Below, piece by piece: positions 8,717 through 17,978 of a stretch of DNA of 64,000 nt. Below the pieces are notes generated by a model. It was not told the origin of the DNA. It saw nothing but the letters and a program-made list of their open reading frames with translations, and did no database searches. The position numbers and the translations under genes were made by a program. Source of the stretch: JAJPKK01 sp963844635 (GTDB lineage Bacteria; Pseudomonadota; Alphaproteobacteria; Rhizobiales; Xanthobacteraceae); contig CAWJPD010000005.1 of assembly GCA_963844635.1 (NCBI GenBank), positions 434,001 through 498,000 of the forward strand, given 5' to 3'. Each line of letters starts with the position of its first letter. Position 1 is the stretch's first letter.

Positions 8717-9691
8717 GTGGGCCAACCGTTGCGCCCGCCGCGTGACCACCTGAACGCAATTGTCTTGTTCGTCGTCGTGATGGTCTTCACTCTGACCACG
8801 GCCGTCGCGCGATCCGCGCCGGCTTCGATTCCGCCTGAAAGTCCTCTGCCTGTCAGCGAGATTGTCGACGGCGTTTTCGTTCACTTCGGCGTGGACGAGC
8901 TGATGACAAGTGAGAACGAAGGAGCGATTGCAAATGTCGGGTTCGTGGTTGGCGAGGATGCCGTCGCTGTCATCGACACGGGTGGTACCGCCCGCGAAGG
9001 GCGTCGATTACTCGCCGCCATTCGCGCGGTGACGACAAAGCCAATTCGTTATGTGATCAATACTCATGCCCATCCCGACCACATGTTTGGCAACGCTGCG
9101 TTCGCTCGACAGCAGGCGATATTTGTCGCCCACCGCAATTTCCCGCGCGCACTCGCGCTGCGTGGTCAACATTATCTTGAGGCTTTCGGGCGCAGCATGG
9201 GCGCCGCCCTTGACGGCGTGGAACTCATTGCTCCGCAGCAACTTGTCTCTGCTGAGTTGAAACTCGACCTCGGCCACCGCACGCTCGCGCTTCATGCGTG
9301 GGCGACAGCCCATTCGGACAACGATCTTACGATCCTGGATGAGGCGAGTGAGACGTTCTTCGCTGGTGATCTACTCTTTGTTCGACATATCCCGGTTTTG
9401 GACGGAAGTCTGCTTGGTTGGCTGACCGCCATGGATGGTCTCTCCCGGATTGCGGCGAAGCGGGTGGTCCCAGGTCACGGTCCGGTCGGTGAATGGCCGC
9501 GCTCCCTTCTTGATGAGCGCCGCTACCTCGAACGCGTTGCGCAGGACTGCCGCGCATTGATCGCGAGCGGAGCCTCGTTGTCGAGCGCCGCGCAACAAGC
9601 GGGAGCGTCAGAAAAGCTGCGATGGGAGCTTTTCGAAGAGTACAAGGCCCGCAATGCGACGGCAGCTTTCGCCGAACTCGAATGGGAGTAG
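8717..9691 (+). CDS. Quinoprotein relay system zinc metallo-hydrolase (MBL fold)
   Basis: A metallo-beta-lactamase-fold protein with the zinc motif THAHPDH (about residues 116-122), a second ligand region GHRTLALHAWATAHSDND and FFAGDLLF, and a final VPGHGP. It fits the metallo-hydrolases that accompany the SoxYZ-like carrier in quinoprotein clusters (TIGR04558/04559 type). The N-terminus is uncertain: GTG 8717 (AAGGTGGG upstream) gives a good signal peptide (AIVLFVVVMVFTLTTAVARS). ATG 8621 and ATG 8780 are alternatives. It ends 4 bases before the SoxYZ-like gene, so one operon. Confidence 0.8.
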   Translation: MGQPLRPPRDHLNAIVLFVVVMVFTLTTAVARSAPASIPPESPLPVSEIVDGVFVHFGVDELMTSENEGAIANVGFVVGEDAVAVIDTGGTAREGRRLLAAIRAVTTKPIRYVINTHAHPDHMFGNAAFARQQAIFVAHRNFPRALALRGQHYLEAFGRSMGAALDGVELIAPQQLVSAELKLDLGHRTLALHAWATAHSDNDLTILDEASETFFAGDLLFVRHIPVLDGSLLGWLTAMDGLSRIAAKRVVPGHGPVGEWPRSLLDERRYLERVAQDCRALIASGASLSSAAQQAGASEKLRWELFEEYKARNATAAFAELEWE

Positions 9692-9695
9692 CGCG

Positions 9696-10556
9696 ATGAC
9701 GTTTGTTTCGATCTGGCGCCTCGCGGCTCATTCCATCATGGACCGTGCGATGCAAATCGCCTGCCTGGCAGCCTTCAGCGCGGCGCTGGCTTTCGCTCCA
9801 GCACAGTCAACGAGAGCAGCCGAACCCGCCGATCCGTGGCCTGATTTGGTCCGCGATATCTTCAATGGGCGCCAGATTGCCGACGGGGCCGCCGTAATCT
9901 CGATCGATATGCCTCCGAGGGCCGAGGATGCCGCCCTGGTGCCGGTAACGCTCCGCACAACGCTCGCGCCGGCCGACGCCCGCATGGTCAAGAAGATCAC
10001 GCTTGTGATCGATCAGAACCCCGCGCCGGTCGCCGCAACTTTCGAAGTCGCGGCAGGGGTGACGATGATCTCGACCCGCGTCCGCGTTGATTCCTATACC
10101 AACGTCCACGCGGTCGCGGAATTGAGCGACGGGCAGCTTTACGTTGCCACAACTTTCGTAAAGGCCTCTGGTGGCTGCTCGGCGCCGGCGATCAAAAACC
10201 TCGATCAGGCCAACTCCGATCTTGGCCAGATGCGTTTTCGACAATTTCCCCGTTCAAGCAATGGGCCGAGCGGCGGGCCGCGCGAAGCGCAGATCATGAT
10301 CCGTCATCCAAACAATTCAGGCCTGCAACGTGATCAGCTTACGCTGCTCTACATACCGGCCTTTTTCATTCGGGAGCTGCGGATCCGGCAGGGAGCCGAC
10401 CTCGTGCTGACGATGGAAGGCGGAATTTCCATTTCTGAAGACCCTAACATCCGCTTCAGCTATGTCCCCAATGGAGCCGCTACGATCGAGGTTGAAGCCG
10501 TCGACACGAACGGCCACGCCTTCAAGGGCGATTGGCCGGTGCAACCCGGAATTTGA
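9696..10556 (+). CDS. Quinoprotein dehydrogenase-associated SoxYZ-like carrier protein
   Basis: A 286-residue exported protein (signal sequence about residues 18-42, ending TRAAEP). It fuses a SoxY-like domain, with the conserved Cys161 in KASGGCSAP, to a C-terminal SoxZ-like domain (about 190-286). In thiosulfate oxidation SoxY carries substrate on a C-terminal cysteine. In this family (TIGR04557 type) the carrier is tied to quinoprotein dehydrogenases and the cargo is unknown. The start at 9696 has GGAG 8 bases upstream. Its stop TGA abuts the reverse stop of the next gene (TGATCA). Confidence 0.85.
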   Translation: MTFVSIWRLAAHSIMDRAMQIACLAAFSAALAFAPAQSTRAAEPADPWPDLVRDIFNGRQIADGAAVISIDMPPRAEDAALVPVTLRTTLAPADARMVKKITLVIDQNPAPVAATFEVAAGVTMISTRVRVDSYTNVHAVAELSDGQLYVATTFVKASGGCSAPAIKNLDQANSDLGQMRFRQFPRSSNGPSGGPREAQIMIRHPNNSGLQRDQLTLLYIPAFFIRELRIRQGADLVLTMEGGISISEDPNIRFSYVPNGAATIEVEAVDTNGHAFKGDWPVQPGI

Positions 10557-10910
10557 TCAGAAACAGCGCACCTCCGCTTCCGCTTGCGCGCGGCGCAATT
10601 CGTCGACAACCGTTTTGGCGGATTCGGTCGAACGGAACTGAGCGCCGAGGTTCCCAGGCACTTGCGACATGCTGAGTACCGTCTCCGCGGTGACATAGCG
10701 ATCGTAAGGCAAGATGGAGGCGATGACATCGATAGAGCACGAGCACCGATCCAGTGCCGGCCGGGTTTCCCCGTTGGCCTTCATACATGCAAACACGTAA
10801 TCGGCACGCGCTGCCGTTGGATAATCGTTAAGGTCATCGCCGCGGACGAATGATGCTTCGGCGATGGTCAGCAACATCACGAGACTGAGGATGGGTGCTG
10901 CCGACCTCAT
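10557..10910 (-). CDS. Small exported cysteine-containing protein of unknown function
   Basis: A 117-residue protein with a signal peptide (LSLVMLLTIAEASFVRG) and a mature part with four cysteines (VFACMKANG, DRCSCSIDV, VRCF), which suggests disulfides. The start at 10910 has a strong RBS (GGAGGAG). I do not recognise the family, but similar short proteins with a CxC near 'MKANG' are familiar next to quinoprotein genes. It is convergent with the SoxYZ-like gene with no spacer. Confidence 0.7.
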   Translation of the reverse strand: MRSAAPILSLVMLLTIAEASFVRGDDLNDYPTAARADYVFACMKANGETRPALDRCSCSIDVIASILPYDRYVTAETVLSMSQVPGNLGAQFRSTESAKTVVDELRRAQAEAEVRCF

Positions 10911-11107
10911 GCAAGCTCCTCCATTCGGTCGATGAAAGACATCGGCAGCGCCGGTGAAACGCTCCAATTCAGTTCCACTTGCGACCTGCCTGCATGACGT
11001 TCGCCGAACGCCTGTTGGCGCGCAACCGCGACCGCAGGCCGGAGCGCAAAGCCCCGTCCTCCGATCGGCGATCAAGCCGCCAAAGGACGGACCCCTGCTT
11101 GCGAACG

Positions 11108-11683
11108 TCAGGCCTTAAGGGCGCCCGAAGCTTTGGCAACGTGGGTGGCAATGAAGTCCATCAGCCCCGGCGACAGGCAGTCATATGGTTCCAGCCGCAA
11201 CTCCTTCAGCCGAGCCCGAACCGCGGGCATCTGGTCGGGAGGAGCGCCGGACTCGATGATCGAGGAGACGAACGCCGCGAATTCAGGAGCCGACCAGCCA
11301 TCTTCGTCCGAAAGCTCGGTGTGAATGAAGTCGAAGCCGTACAACGGGTGTTTGGTGTTCTCGATCCGGCCGTACATGTGCACGCCGCAACCCGTGCAGG
11401 CGTAGCGCGCAATGGCGGCATTCGAATCCACAACCTTGAGCTTGTCCGCGTTCTCGCTGACACGGAGCTGGTCACGCGGGACGACGGCAACCTGCGAGAA
11501 CAGGACGCCCTCAGGCTTCCAACATTTGGTGCAGCCGCACACGTGGTTGTAAGCGGATTGGGACGTGATCGTCACTTCGACGGGATTGTTATCGCATTCG
11601 CAGTGCAGCGTGCCTCCTGCAAAGTTCGGTGACCCGGGTTTCACGCCGTTGTCGACGGCCGGGTGAATTGAGATATTTGCCAT
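11108..11683 (-). CDS. gfa: S-(hydroxymethyl)glutathione synthase (Gfa)
   Basis: A 191-residue cytosolic zinc protein of the GFA family that promotes condensation of formaldehyde with glutathione. Zinc cysteines are visible in LHCECDNN, NHVCGCTKCWKPEG and ARYACTGCGVHMYGR, all typical of Gfa. The start at 11683 has GGAGG upstream. It is divergent from the glutathione-dependent formaldehyde dehydrogenase gene, the next enzyme of the pathway, and lies beside the methanol dehydrogenase locus, which produces its substrate. Confidence 0.93.
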   Translation of the reverse strand: MANISIHPAVDNGVKPGSPNFAGGTLHCECDNNPVEVTITSQSAYNHVCGCTKCWKPEGVLFSQVAVVPRDQLRVSENADKLKVVDSNAAIARYACTGCGVHMYGRIENTKHPLYGFDFIHTELSDEDGWSAPEFAAFVSSIIESGAPPDQMPAVRARLKELRLEPYDCLSPGLMDFIATHVAKASGALKA

Positions 11684-12021
11684 CGCCTGTTCCTCCCAAA
11701 GTTTGTCAATGGCCCATTGCTGCAACAATCAGCGCACCGGGCATTTCCTGCAACGGCGCTCTGAACAATTCCCCGGATCAGTGTGTTCCAGGCCGCGCGC
11801 TCTTGCGTGAAAGTGTGTTTTCAGCCAAGCTTCCATGAATAATATCTCTTCGTCTACACCAAAATTTGACAGAGTGATCGCTGGGGTTCGCGGACGGGAA
11901 ACGGCGGACAATTTGGCGCTCCCAGGTGGGACGGTCGACAGACCCGTGGGCCGCTTCCCCTTGGTTGTGTCTGCACGACTGGGCCCAGAACCCTTCTCGA
12001 GTCAAGGGAGGAATTGCTGCC
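11684..12021. other. Divergent gfa / frmA regulatory region
   Basis: 338 bp without a gene. It is expected to carry the promoters of both formaldehyde-detoxification genes. I see no clear operator. Confidence 0.45.
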
Positions 12022-13149
12022 ATGAAGACCCGTGCCGCCGTCGCTCTCGAGAAAGCGAAGCCGTTGACCATTGTCGAGGTCGATCTTGAAGGACCGAGAG
12101 CTGGAGAAGTGTTGGTCGAGGTGAAAGCGACAGGCATCTGCCACACTGACGAATTCACGCTGTCCGGCGCCGATCCCGAAGGGCTGTTTCCGGCTATCCT
12201 TGGGCACGAGGGCGCAGGCGTTGTCATCGACATCGGACCGGGCGTCACCAGCGTAAAGAAGGGCGACCACGTCATTCCTCTCTACACGCCGGAATGCAGG
12301 CAATGTCCCTCCTGCCTGTCGCGAAAGACCAATCTCTGCACCGCCATTCGTGCGACGCAGGGGCAGGGCGTGATGCCGGATGGCACCTCGCGGTTCTCGC
12401 TCGATGGCAAAAAATTGCATCACTACATGGGCACTTCGACATTCGCGAACTATACGGTTCTGCCGGAAATCGCTGTCGCCAAGATTTGCGAGGACGCTCC
12501 CTTCGACAAGGTCTGTTACATCGGCTGCGGCGTCACGACCGGCATCGGCGCTGTCCTCAACACCGCAAAAGTGGAGGCGGGATCGAAATGCGTGGTGTTC
12601 GGACTCGGCGGTATCGGCCTCAATGTCATTCAGGGGCTGCGACTGGCCGGCGCCGACATGATCATCGGCGTTGATCTCAACAATGCGAAGAAGGAATGGG
12701 GCGAGCGTTTCGGCATGACCCATTTCGTCAACCCGAAGGAGGTCGGCAGCGATCTTGTCGCTCACCTCGTCAATATGACCAAACGCGGAGCCGACCAGAT
12801 CGGGGGCGCCGACTACACTTTCGATTGCACCGGCAACATCACGGTGATGCGCCAGGCATTGGAGGCTTGCCATCGCGGCTGGGGACAATCCATCATCATC
12901 GGCGTTGCCCCGGCGGGCGCCGAAATTGCGACGCGCCCGTTTCAGCTGGTGACCGGGCGCGTGTGGAAGGGAACGGCCTTTGGCGGGGCGCGAGGACGTA
13001 CCGACGTTCCCAAGATCGTCGATTGGTACATGGAGAAGAAGATCGAGATCGATCCAATGATTACGCATACCCTGGCGCTCGCCGACATCAACAAGGGTTT
13101 CGATCTCATGCATGAGGGCAAGAGCATCAGGAGCGTGGTCGTCTACTGA
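12022..13149 (+). CDS. frmA: S-(hydroxymethyl)glutathione dehydrogenase / class III alcohol dehydrogenase
   Basis: A 375-residue zinc alcohol dehydrogenase that oxidises S-hydroxymethylglutathione with NAD to S-formylglutathione. Catalytic zinc residues are in TGICHTDEFT and LGHEGAG; structural zinc cysteines are in ECRQCPSCLSRKTNLC; the NAD-binding glycines are VFGLGGIGLNVIQG. The start at 12022 has GGGAGG upstream. With the divergent gfa it forms the glutathione pathway for formaldehyde produced by XoxF. S-formylglutathione hydrolase is not in the window. Confidence 0.95.
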   Translation: MKTRAAVALEKAKPLTIVEVDLEGPRAGEVLVEVKATGICHTDEFTLSGADPEGLFPAILGHEGAGVVIDIGPGVTSVKKGDHVIPLYTPECRQCPSCLSRKTNLCTAIRATQGQGVMPDGTSRFSLDGKKLHHYMGTSTFANYTVLPEIAVAKICEDAPFDKVCYIGCGVTTGIGAVLNTAKVEAGSKCVVFGLGGIGLNVIQGLRLAGADMIIGVDLNNAKKEWGERFGMTHFVNPKEVGSDLVAHLVNMTKRGADQIGGADYTFDCTGNITVMRQALEACHRGWGQSIIIGVAPAGAEIATRPFQLVTGRVWKGTAFGGARGRTDVPKIVDWYMEKKIEIDPMITHTLALADINKGFDLMHEGKSIRSVVVY

Positions 13150-13329
13150 ATGCCCGATTGATTCAGCCCCGAGATCATCCAATGCCAAGACCTCTGCCGT
13201 CCGCGCAGCAGCGGGGGCAGCACCGATGTGGCCGCACGGTTCCGGCGAGAACGCAGAAGCCCAGGGTTTCGCTGCGCTCAACCTGGCCAGGGGATCAGGC
13301 GAGCCGCACGATGCATTCCAAGCAATCGA

Positions 13330-15267
13330 TCAGGTCGCATCGCCCGTCAAGGATATGCCGAGGAGTCGATGCGCTGCGCGCAGGGTTGCCAACACATCGC
13401 AGCCGACATGGATGAACGTATCGACCCCTGCGGCACGATAGGCGGCTTCGCGCGCGCCGGGCCGCCCGGCGAGATAGACATGGCGCACACCAATTGCCTT
13501 CAGCCCCCTCGCCGCGGCGGCGCCATCGCTCTCGTAGAGCGCATCCGACGAACAAAGGCAGGCGAGCACGGCACCGCTCGCCGAAAATGCCGATACCAAT
13601 GCGCCAGGTCTCAAAAATCCGCCGCTGTCGAGGGCTTGGATGCCGCCGGCAGCAAAAAAGTCGGCTGCATAGGTCGCGCGGGCCGTGAAGTCGGCCGGCT
13701 GGCCCAGCCTGCCAAGGAAAATCCTTGGCAGCGCGCCGGTCTTTTCTGCGTAACGATTGCTGGCGTCGCGCAACACCTCGAACGGCTCGGCAAGCCGCGA
13801 GCACGGCAAGGCGATATCCTGCCCACTTGCATCGCGCGCCAGAGGACCTTCGTTCTCGTTTGATCGAGGGTCGGCCCGGGGCATGGGGGCGAGTACGGCA
13901 ATGGGCGCTTCCGCGAGGTCGGCGAATTCCGTCGTACCGACGAGCACGTCGTGGCGGTGCGCAATCGCCCGCTCGCGGACAGCGCGGACGGCGGCCACCT
14001 TGACCTGGATCATGCGGTTTGCGAGAGCCGCGGCAGCGCCGCCTTCCTTTTCGATCTCCTGGAAAATGTCCCATGCGGTTTCGCACAACCGCCCAGTCAA
14101 GGTTTCAATGGCTCCGGAGCCGGCGGCCGGGTCGGAGACCCTGGCGAGGTTTGCTTCCTCGATCAGGACCAGCTGTGTGTTGCGCGCAAGGCGGCGGGCT
14201 GAGCGGTCAGGCAACCCGACCGCGGCAGTATGGGGCAATACCGTGATGGCATCGGCACCGCCGAAACCGGCCGCCGCCACTGCGACGGTGGCACGCACGA
14301 TATTCATCGCGGGATCGCAGCGCGTCATCATCCGCCAGGCCGTTTCTGCGGCGACGAAAGCCGGGCGGGAATCAAGACCGCACGCCTGTTCGACGCGCGC
14401 CCACAGCCGGCGCACGGCCCTGAACTTGGCCGTGGTGAGGAACTGGTCGGCATCGGCAGCGAGACGGAAATAGATCAAGCGGCGAGCGTCCTCGAGTGCA
14501 AGGCCGCCGGATTCCAATGCTCGCAAAGACCAGAGCGCCGCGGACAGCGCGTAGGCCAATTCCTGCGCCTCCGACCCGCCGGCGTTATGGATGACGCGGC
14601 CGTCGGCCACCGCGAACGGGCCACGGAAGCCCTGGGTCATCAGTCGACCGACGACTGCGGCGAGCCGGGCGCCGGCATCGGACACATCTGTGCCGCTGCT
14701 GCGGCCCGTCGCCAAGGCGCCGAGCGGGTCAATCCCGAAACGCAGGTCGATGTCATCGGGTGCCGCACTGGCTTCTCCAACGGCTCGGCGGATCGCGTCA
14801 GCGAGCGCTTCGGCCGCGGCGCCGGATTGCAGATCGAGCGACCAGCGCGCCGCCGGAAGCATTCCGTCGAGAACGTGCGCAAGCGCAGCCGCTTCGGCGT
14901 CAACGCCAAATCCGTAGGAGCCGATCGCATCGGCGAGGACGAACGAAAGACCAGTTGCGCCATTGTCGAGGTCTTCGCGCGCCTGGGCATGCGCGGCCGC
15001 GGGATCGGGATGCTCGATGCGTTGCAGAATCCGCCACGGACGGGCCGGCGGTCGCCCCGGAACGGGCACGGCCACCGGATCGGCGTCATAGAGCGGCTCG
15101 ATCGAAATCCCGTCAGAAGTCTTTGAGACTAGCCGTTCGAACGGCGCTCCGTTGAGAACCTCAGCGACGAGTTCGAGCCATTGCGCGCGGTTTGCTTGCG
15201 AAAATTCGGCCGCCAGCGACGGGCTGGAACCGGTGGAGCTTTCAAGATCATCGGCGCTCTCGATCAT
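13330..15267 (-). CDS. mutA: Methylmalonyl-CoA mutase small (beta) subunit-like protein, orphan
   Basis: A 645-residue protein with the mutase TIM-barrel (about 60-470, with TRCDPAMNIVRATVA and VSDPAAGSGAIETLT) and a C-terminal B12-domain remnant (about 510-645: LPRIFLGRLG...DTFIHVGCDVLATL) that lacks the DxHxxG cobalamin-ligand motif, as in the non-catalytic small subunit. Normally it pairs with MutB encoded just downstream. Here the next gene is frmA on the opposite strand, so the large subunit must be elsewhere. The start at 15267 was chosen to match subunit length. It is divergent from the GntR gene and shares its control region. Confidence 0.85.
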   Translation of the reverse strand: MIESADDLESSTGSSPSLAAEFSQANRAQWLELVAEVLNGAPFERLVSKTSDGISIEPLYDADPVAVPVPGRPPARPWRILQRIEHPDPAAAHAQAREDLDNGATGLSFVLADAIGSYGFGVDAEAAALAHVLDGMLPAARWSLDLQSGAAAEALADAIRRAVGEASAAPDDIDLRFGIDPLGALATGRSSGTDVSDAGARLAAVVGRLMTQGFRGPFAVADGRVIHNAGGSEAQELAYALSAALWSLRALESGGLALEDARRLIYFRLAADADQFLTTAKFRAVRRLWARVEQACGLDSRPAFVAAETAWRMMTRCDPAMNIVRATVAVAAAGFGGADAITVLPHTAAVGLPDRSARRLARNTQLVLIEEANLARVSDPAAGSGAIETLTGRLCETAWDIFQEIEKEGGAAAALANRMIQVKVAAVRAVRERAIAHRHDVLVGTTEFADLAEAPIAVLAPMPRADPRSNENEGPLARDASGQDIALPCSRLAEPFEVLRDASNRYAEKTGALPRIFLGRLGQPADFTARATYAADFFAAGGIQALDSGGFLRPGALVSAFSASGAVLACLCSSDALYESDGAAAARGLKAIGVRHVYLAGRPGAREAAYRAAGVDTFIHVGCDVLATLRAAHRLLGISLTGDAT

Positions 15268-15345
15268 CCATCCAAATTGCCACGGCGGAACGGGAAACGC
15301 TCGATTTTTGGCAGACAAATTCTTTACTTGCCAGTTCCTGGTATA

Positions 15346-15355
15346 TTGTATACAA
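15346..15355. promoter_or_regulatory. Palindromic operator TTGTATACAA (GntR/FCD type)
   Basis: A perfect 10-bp palindrome, TTGTATACAA, 28 bp before the GntR start and 78 bp before the divergent mutA start. FCD-type GntR proteins commonly bind sites of this form, so autoregulation and possibly control of mutA are likely. No second copy was seen directly before oxc. Confidence 0.65.
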
Positions 15356-15382
15356 ACGAGCAACTCGATTGGTGAGATTGCA

Positions 15383-16165
15383 ATGAACGCCACGTCTCGT
15401 GGCCCCAGCGCCGCTGCGGTCGAACGTGTCGCCGTGGCGCCCCTCGAACACACCTCGACCTTCGCCGATCGCGCCTATGCCGCATTGAAGGATGTCATCC
15501 TATCCCTCGACATCTATGCGCGGCCTGGCGAGGTGCGGCTCGACGAGCGCGCGCTCGCCAACGATCTCGGCATCAGCCGAACTCCCGTTCGCGAAGCGAT
15601 GGTGCAGCTAGAGCGCGAAGGTTTTTTGCGCTCGGTGCCGCGCCGCGGCGTCTACGTCGTGCGCAAGACGAAGGCCGAAGTCATAGAATTGATCACCGCC
15701 TGGGCGGCTCTGGAAAGCATGGCTGCGCGCTTGATCACGCAACACGCAACGGACGAAGAAATTGCCGAGCTTCGTGCAATGTTCACGACCTTCGAAGACG
15801 GCCGGCTGCACGCCAAGCTCGACGAATACTCGGAGGTCAACATCGAATTCCACCAGATGATCATCCGAATGAGCCGCAATCGCGTGCTCATCGACCTTGC
15901 CGCCAATCTGTTTGCACATATGCGGATGATCAGGCGGAAGACGATCGGCGAGGAAGACCGCGCCGACCGCTCGATCAGCGATCACATGAATATCATCCAG
16001 GCGCTCGAAGGTCGCGATACGGCGCGCGCCGAGGAGCTGGTGCGCAACCATGCTCTCGGACTTGCCGAGCACGTCGCCCGACATGCCGACTATCTCGATG
16101 GGACGGACGCCGGCAGCAAGACGAAGGTGGCCATCTCAGCGACGGCTACCCGAGAAGCTGGGTGA
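15383..16165 (+). CDS. GntR-family (FCD) transcriptional regulator of the oxalate genes
   Basis: A 260-residue regulator: N-terminal winged helix (about 30-95; ALANDLGISRTPVREAMVQL is the recognition helix) and a C-terminal FCD ligand domain (about 100-235) with metal/ligand residues in NIEFHQMI and SDHMNIIQAL. The start at 15383 has GGTGAG upstream. It precedes oxc by 52 bp on the same strand and has the palindrome TTGTATACAA in its own leader. The most economical reading is an oxalate- or oxalyl-CoA-responsive regulator of oxc-frc; the ligand is an inference. Confidence 0.87.
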   Translation: MNATSRGPSAAAVERVAVAPLEHTSTFADRAYAALKDVILSLDIYARPGEVRLDERALANDLGISRTPVREAMVQLEREGFLRSVPRRGVYVVRKTKAEVIELITAWAALESMAARLITQHATDEEIAELRAMFTTFEDGRLHAKLDEYSEVNIEFHQMIIRMSRNRVLIDLAANLFAHMRMIRRKTIGEEDRADRSISDHMNIIQALEGRDTARAEELVRNHALGLAEHVARHADYLDGTDAGSKTKVAISATATREAG

Positions 16166-16217
16166 CCATCGCCACAAAAAATTCAAATCACCGCTAGCGT
16201 CAATTTGGAGAAGCCGA

Positions 16218-17960
16218 ATGTCCGCAGTCGTACAAAGCATAGATGCCAATGCACCAGAAACGGAGCGGGAGCTGACCGACGGCTTCCATCTCGTCATCGA
16301 TGCGCTGAAGCTGAACGGCATCAACACGATTTATGGCGTCCCCGGCATTCCGATCACGGACCTCGGCCGCAAGGCGCAAGCCGCCGGGATGCGCGTGCTG
16401 TCGTTCCGGCACGAGCAGAATGCCGGCTACGCCGCGGCGATCGCCGGCTTCCTGACAAAGAAGCCCGGTATCTGCCTCACGGTGTCGGCGCCCGGTTTCT
16501 TGAACGGCCTGACCGCGCTTGCCAACGCCACCACAAACTGTTTTCCGATGATTCTGATCAGCGGTTCGTCGGAGCGCGAGATCGTCGACTTGCAGCAAGG
16601 CGATTACGAGGAAATGGACCAACTCGCGGTCGCGAAGCCCCTGTGCAAGGCTGCCTATCGCGTGCTCCATGCGGCGGACATCGGCATCGGGGTTGCGCGC
16701 GCGATCCGTGCCGCGGTGTCCGGTCGTCCCGGCGGCGTCTACCTCGACCTGCCGGCGAAGCTTTTTTCCCAGGTCATGGATGCCGAGGTGGGTGCGAAAT
16801 CGCTCGTCAAGGTTATCGATCCGGCACCCGACCAGCTTCCTGCTGCGGCGGCGGTCAAGCGCGCGCTCGATGTGCTCAAGAGCGCCAAGCGTCCCCTGAT
16901 CATTCTCGGCAAGGGCGCCGCCTATGCCCAGGCCGACGACGCCATTCGCGCGCTCATCGAGAAGAGCGGAGTGCCGTTCCTGCCGATGAGCATGGCCAAG
17001 GGCCTGTTGCCGGACACCCATCCGCAATCGGCTGGCGCCGCGCGCTCGACCGTATTGAAGGATGCCGATGTCGTGATGCTGATCGGCGCGCGTCTCAACT
17101 GGCTGCTGTCGCACGGCAAAGGCAAAACCTGGGGCGAGCGCGGATCGAAAAAATTCATCCAAATCGACATCGAGCCCAAAGAGATCGACAGCAACGTCGA
17201 GATCGTCGCCCCGCTCGTCGGCGATATCGGCTCCTGCGTGAAGGCCCTCCTTGACGGCATGGACGGCAAGTGGCCGCCAGCGCCGGCCGACTGGACCGGC
17301 GCGGTGACCGCGAAGCGGGAAGAGAACATCGCCAAGATGGCACCCAGGCTGATGAAGAATTCGGCGCCCATGGATTTTTATGGCGCGCTCGGCGCGCTGC
17401 GCACCGTGATCAAGGAGCGCCCGGACGCCATCCTCGTGAACGAAGGCGCCAACACGCTCGACCTCGCCCGCGGCATCATCGACATGTACAAGCCGCGCAA
17501 GCGGCTTGATGTCGGGACCTGGGGCGTGATGGGCATCGGCATGGGATTTGCCGTCGGTGCTGCGGTCGAGACCGGCAAGCCGGTGCTTGCGGTCGAAGGC
17601 GACAGCGCGTTCGGCTTCTCCGGCATGGAGGTGGAGACGATCTGCCGGTACAACCTGCCGGTCTGCATCGTGATCTTCAACAATAACGGCATCTATCGCG
17701 GCACCGACGCCAATGCCACCGGCGGCCCGGACCCGGCGACGACCGTGTTCGTCAAGGGCGCACGCTATGACAAGATGATGGACGCTTTCGGCGGCTTCGG
17801 CGTGGAAGCCACGACGCCCGATGAGCTCAAGCGCGCCATCGATGCCGCGATGGATTCCCGCAAGCCGACGCTCATCAACGCCGTGATCGACCCCGCGGCC
17901 GGGACCGAGAGCGGCCGCATCGGCAACCTCAACCCGCAAAGCGTGGTTCGCAAGAAATAA
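16218..17960 (+). CDS. oxc: Oxalyl-CoA decarboxylase
   Basis: A 580-residue thiamine-diphosphate enzyme converting oxalyl-CoA to formyl-CoA and CO2. The N-terminal PYR domain has the active-site Glu in SFRHEQNAGYAA; the middle domain binds an adenine nucleotide; the C-terminal PP domain has the ThDP/magnesium motif EGDSAFGFSGME...FNNNGIYRG (about residues 460-495). The YEEMDQLAVAKPLCK segment is also characteristic of Oxc. The start at 16218 has GGAG 7 bases upstream. frc follows after 18 bp, forming the catalytic pair of the oxalate cycle. Confidence 0.95.
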   Translation: MSAVVQSIDANAPETERELTDGFHLVIDALKLNGINTIYGVPGIPITDLGRKAQAAGMRVLSFRHEQNAGYAAAIAGFLTKKPGICLTVSAPGFLNGLTALANATTNCFPMILISGSSEREIVDLQQGDYEEMDQLAVAKPLCKAAYRVLHAADIGIGVARAIRAAVSGRPGGVYLDLPAKLFSQVMDAEVGAKSLVKVIDPAPDQLPAAAAVKRALDVLKSAKRPLIILGKGAAYAQADDAIRALIEKSGVPFLPMSMAKGLLPDTHPQSAGAARSTVLKDADVVMLIGARLNWLLSHGKGKTWGERGSKKFIQIDIEPKEIDSNVEIVAPLVGDIGSCVKALLDGMDGKWPPAPADWTGAVTAKREENIAKMAPRLMKNSAPMDFYGALGALRTVIKERPDAILVNEGANTLDLARGIIDMYKPRKRLDVGTWGVMGIGMGFAVGAAVETGKPVLAVEGDSAFGFSGMEVETICRYNLPVCIVIFNNNGIYRGTDANATGGPDPATTVFVKGARYDKMMDAFGGFGVEATTPDELKRAIDAAMDSRKPTLINAVIDPAAGTESGRIGNLNPQSVVRKK

Positions 17961-17978
17961 CGGAGAGGAAATTTGGCC

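Noticed and set aside
11854..13281. A 475-codon open frame on the minus strand
   Set aside because: Antisense to frmA, no domain, and frmA has clear zinc and NAD motifs.
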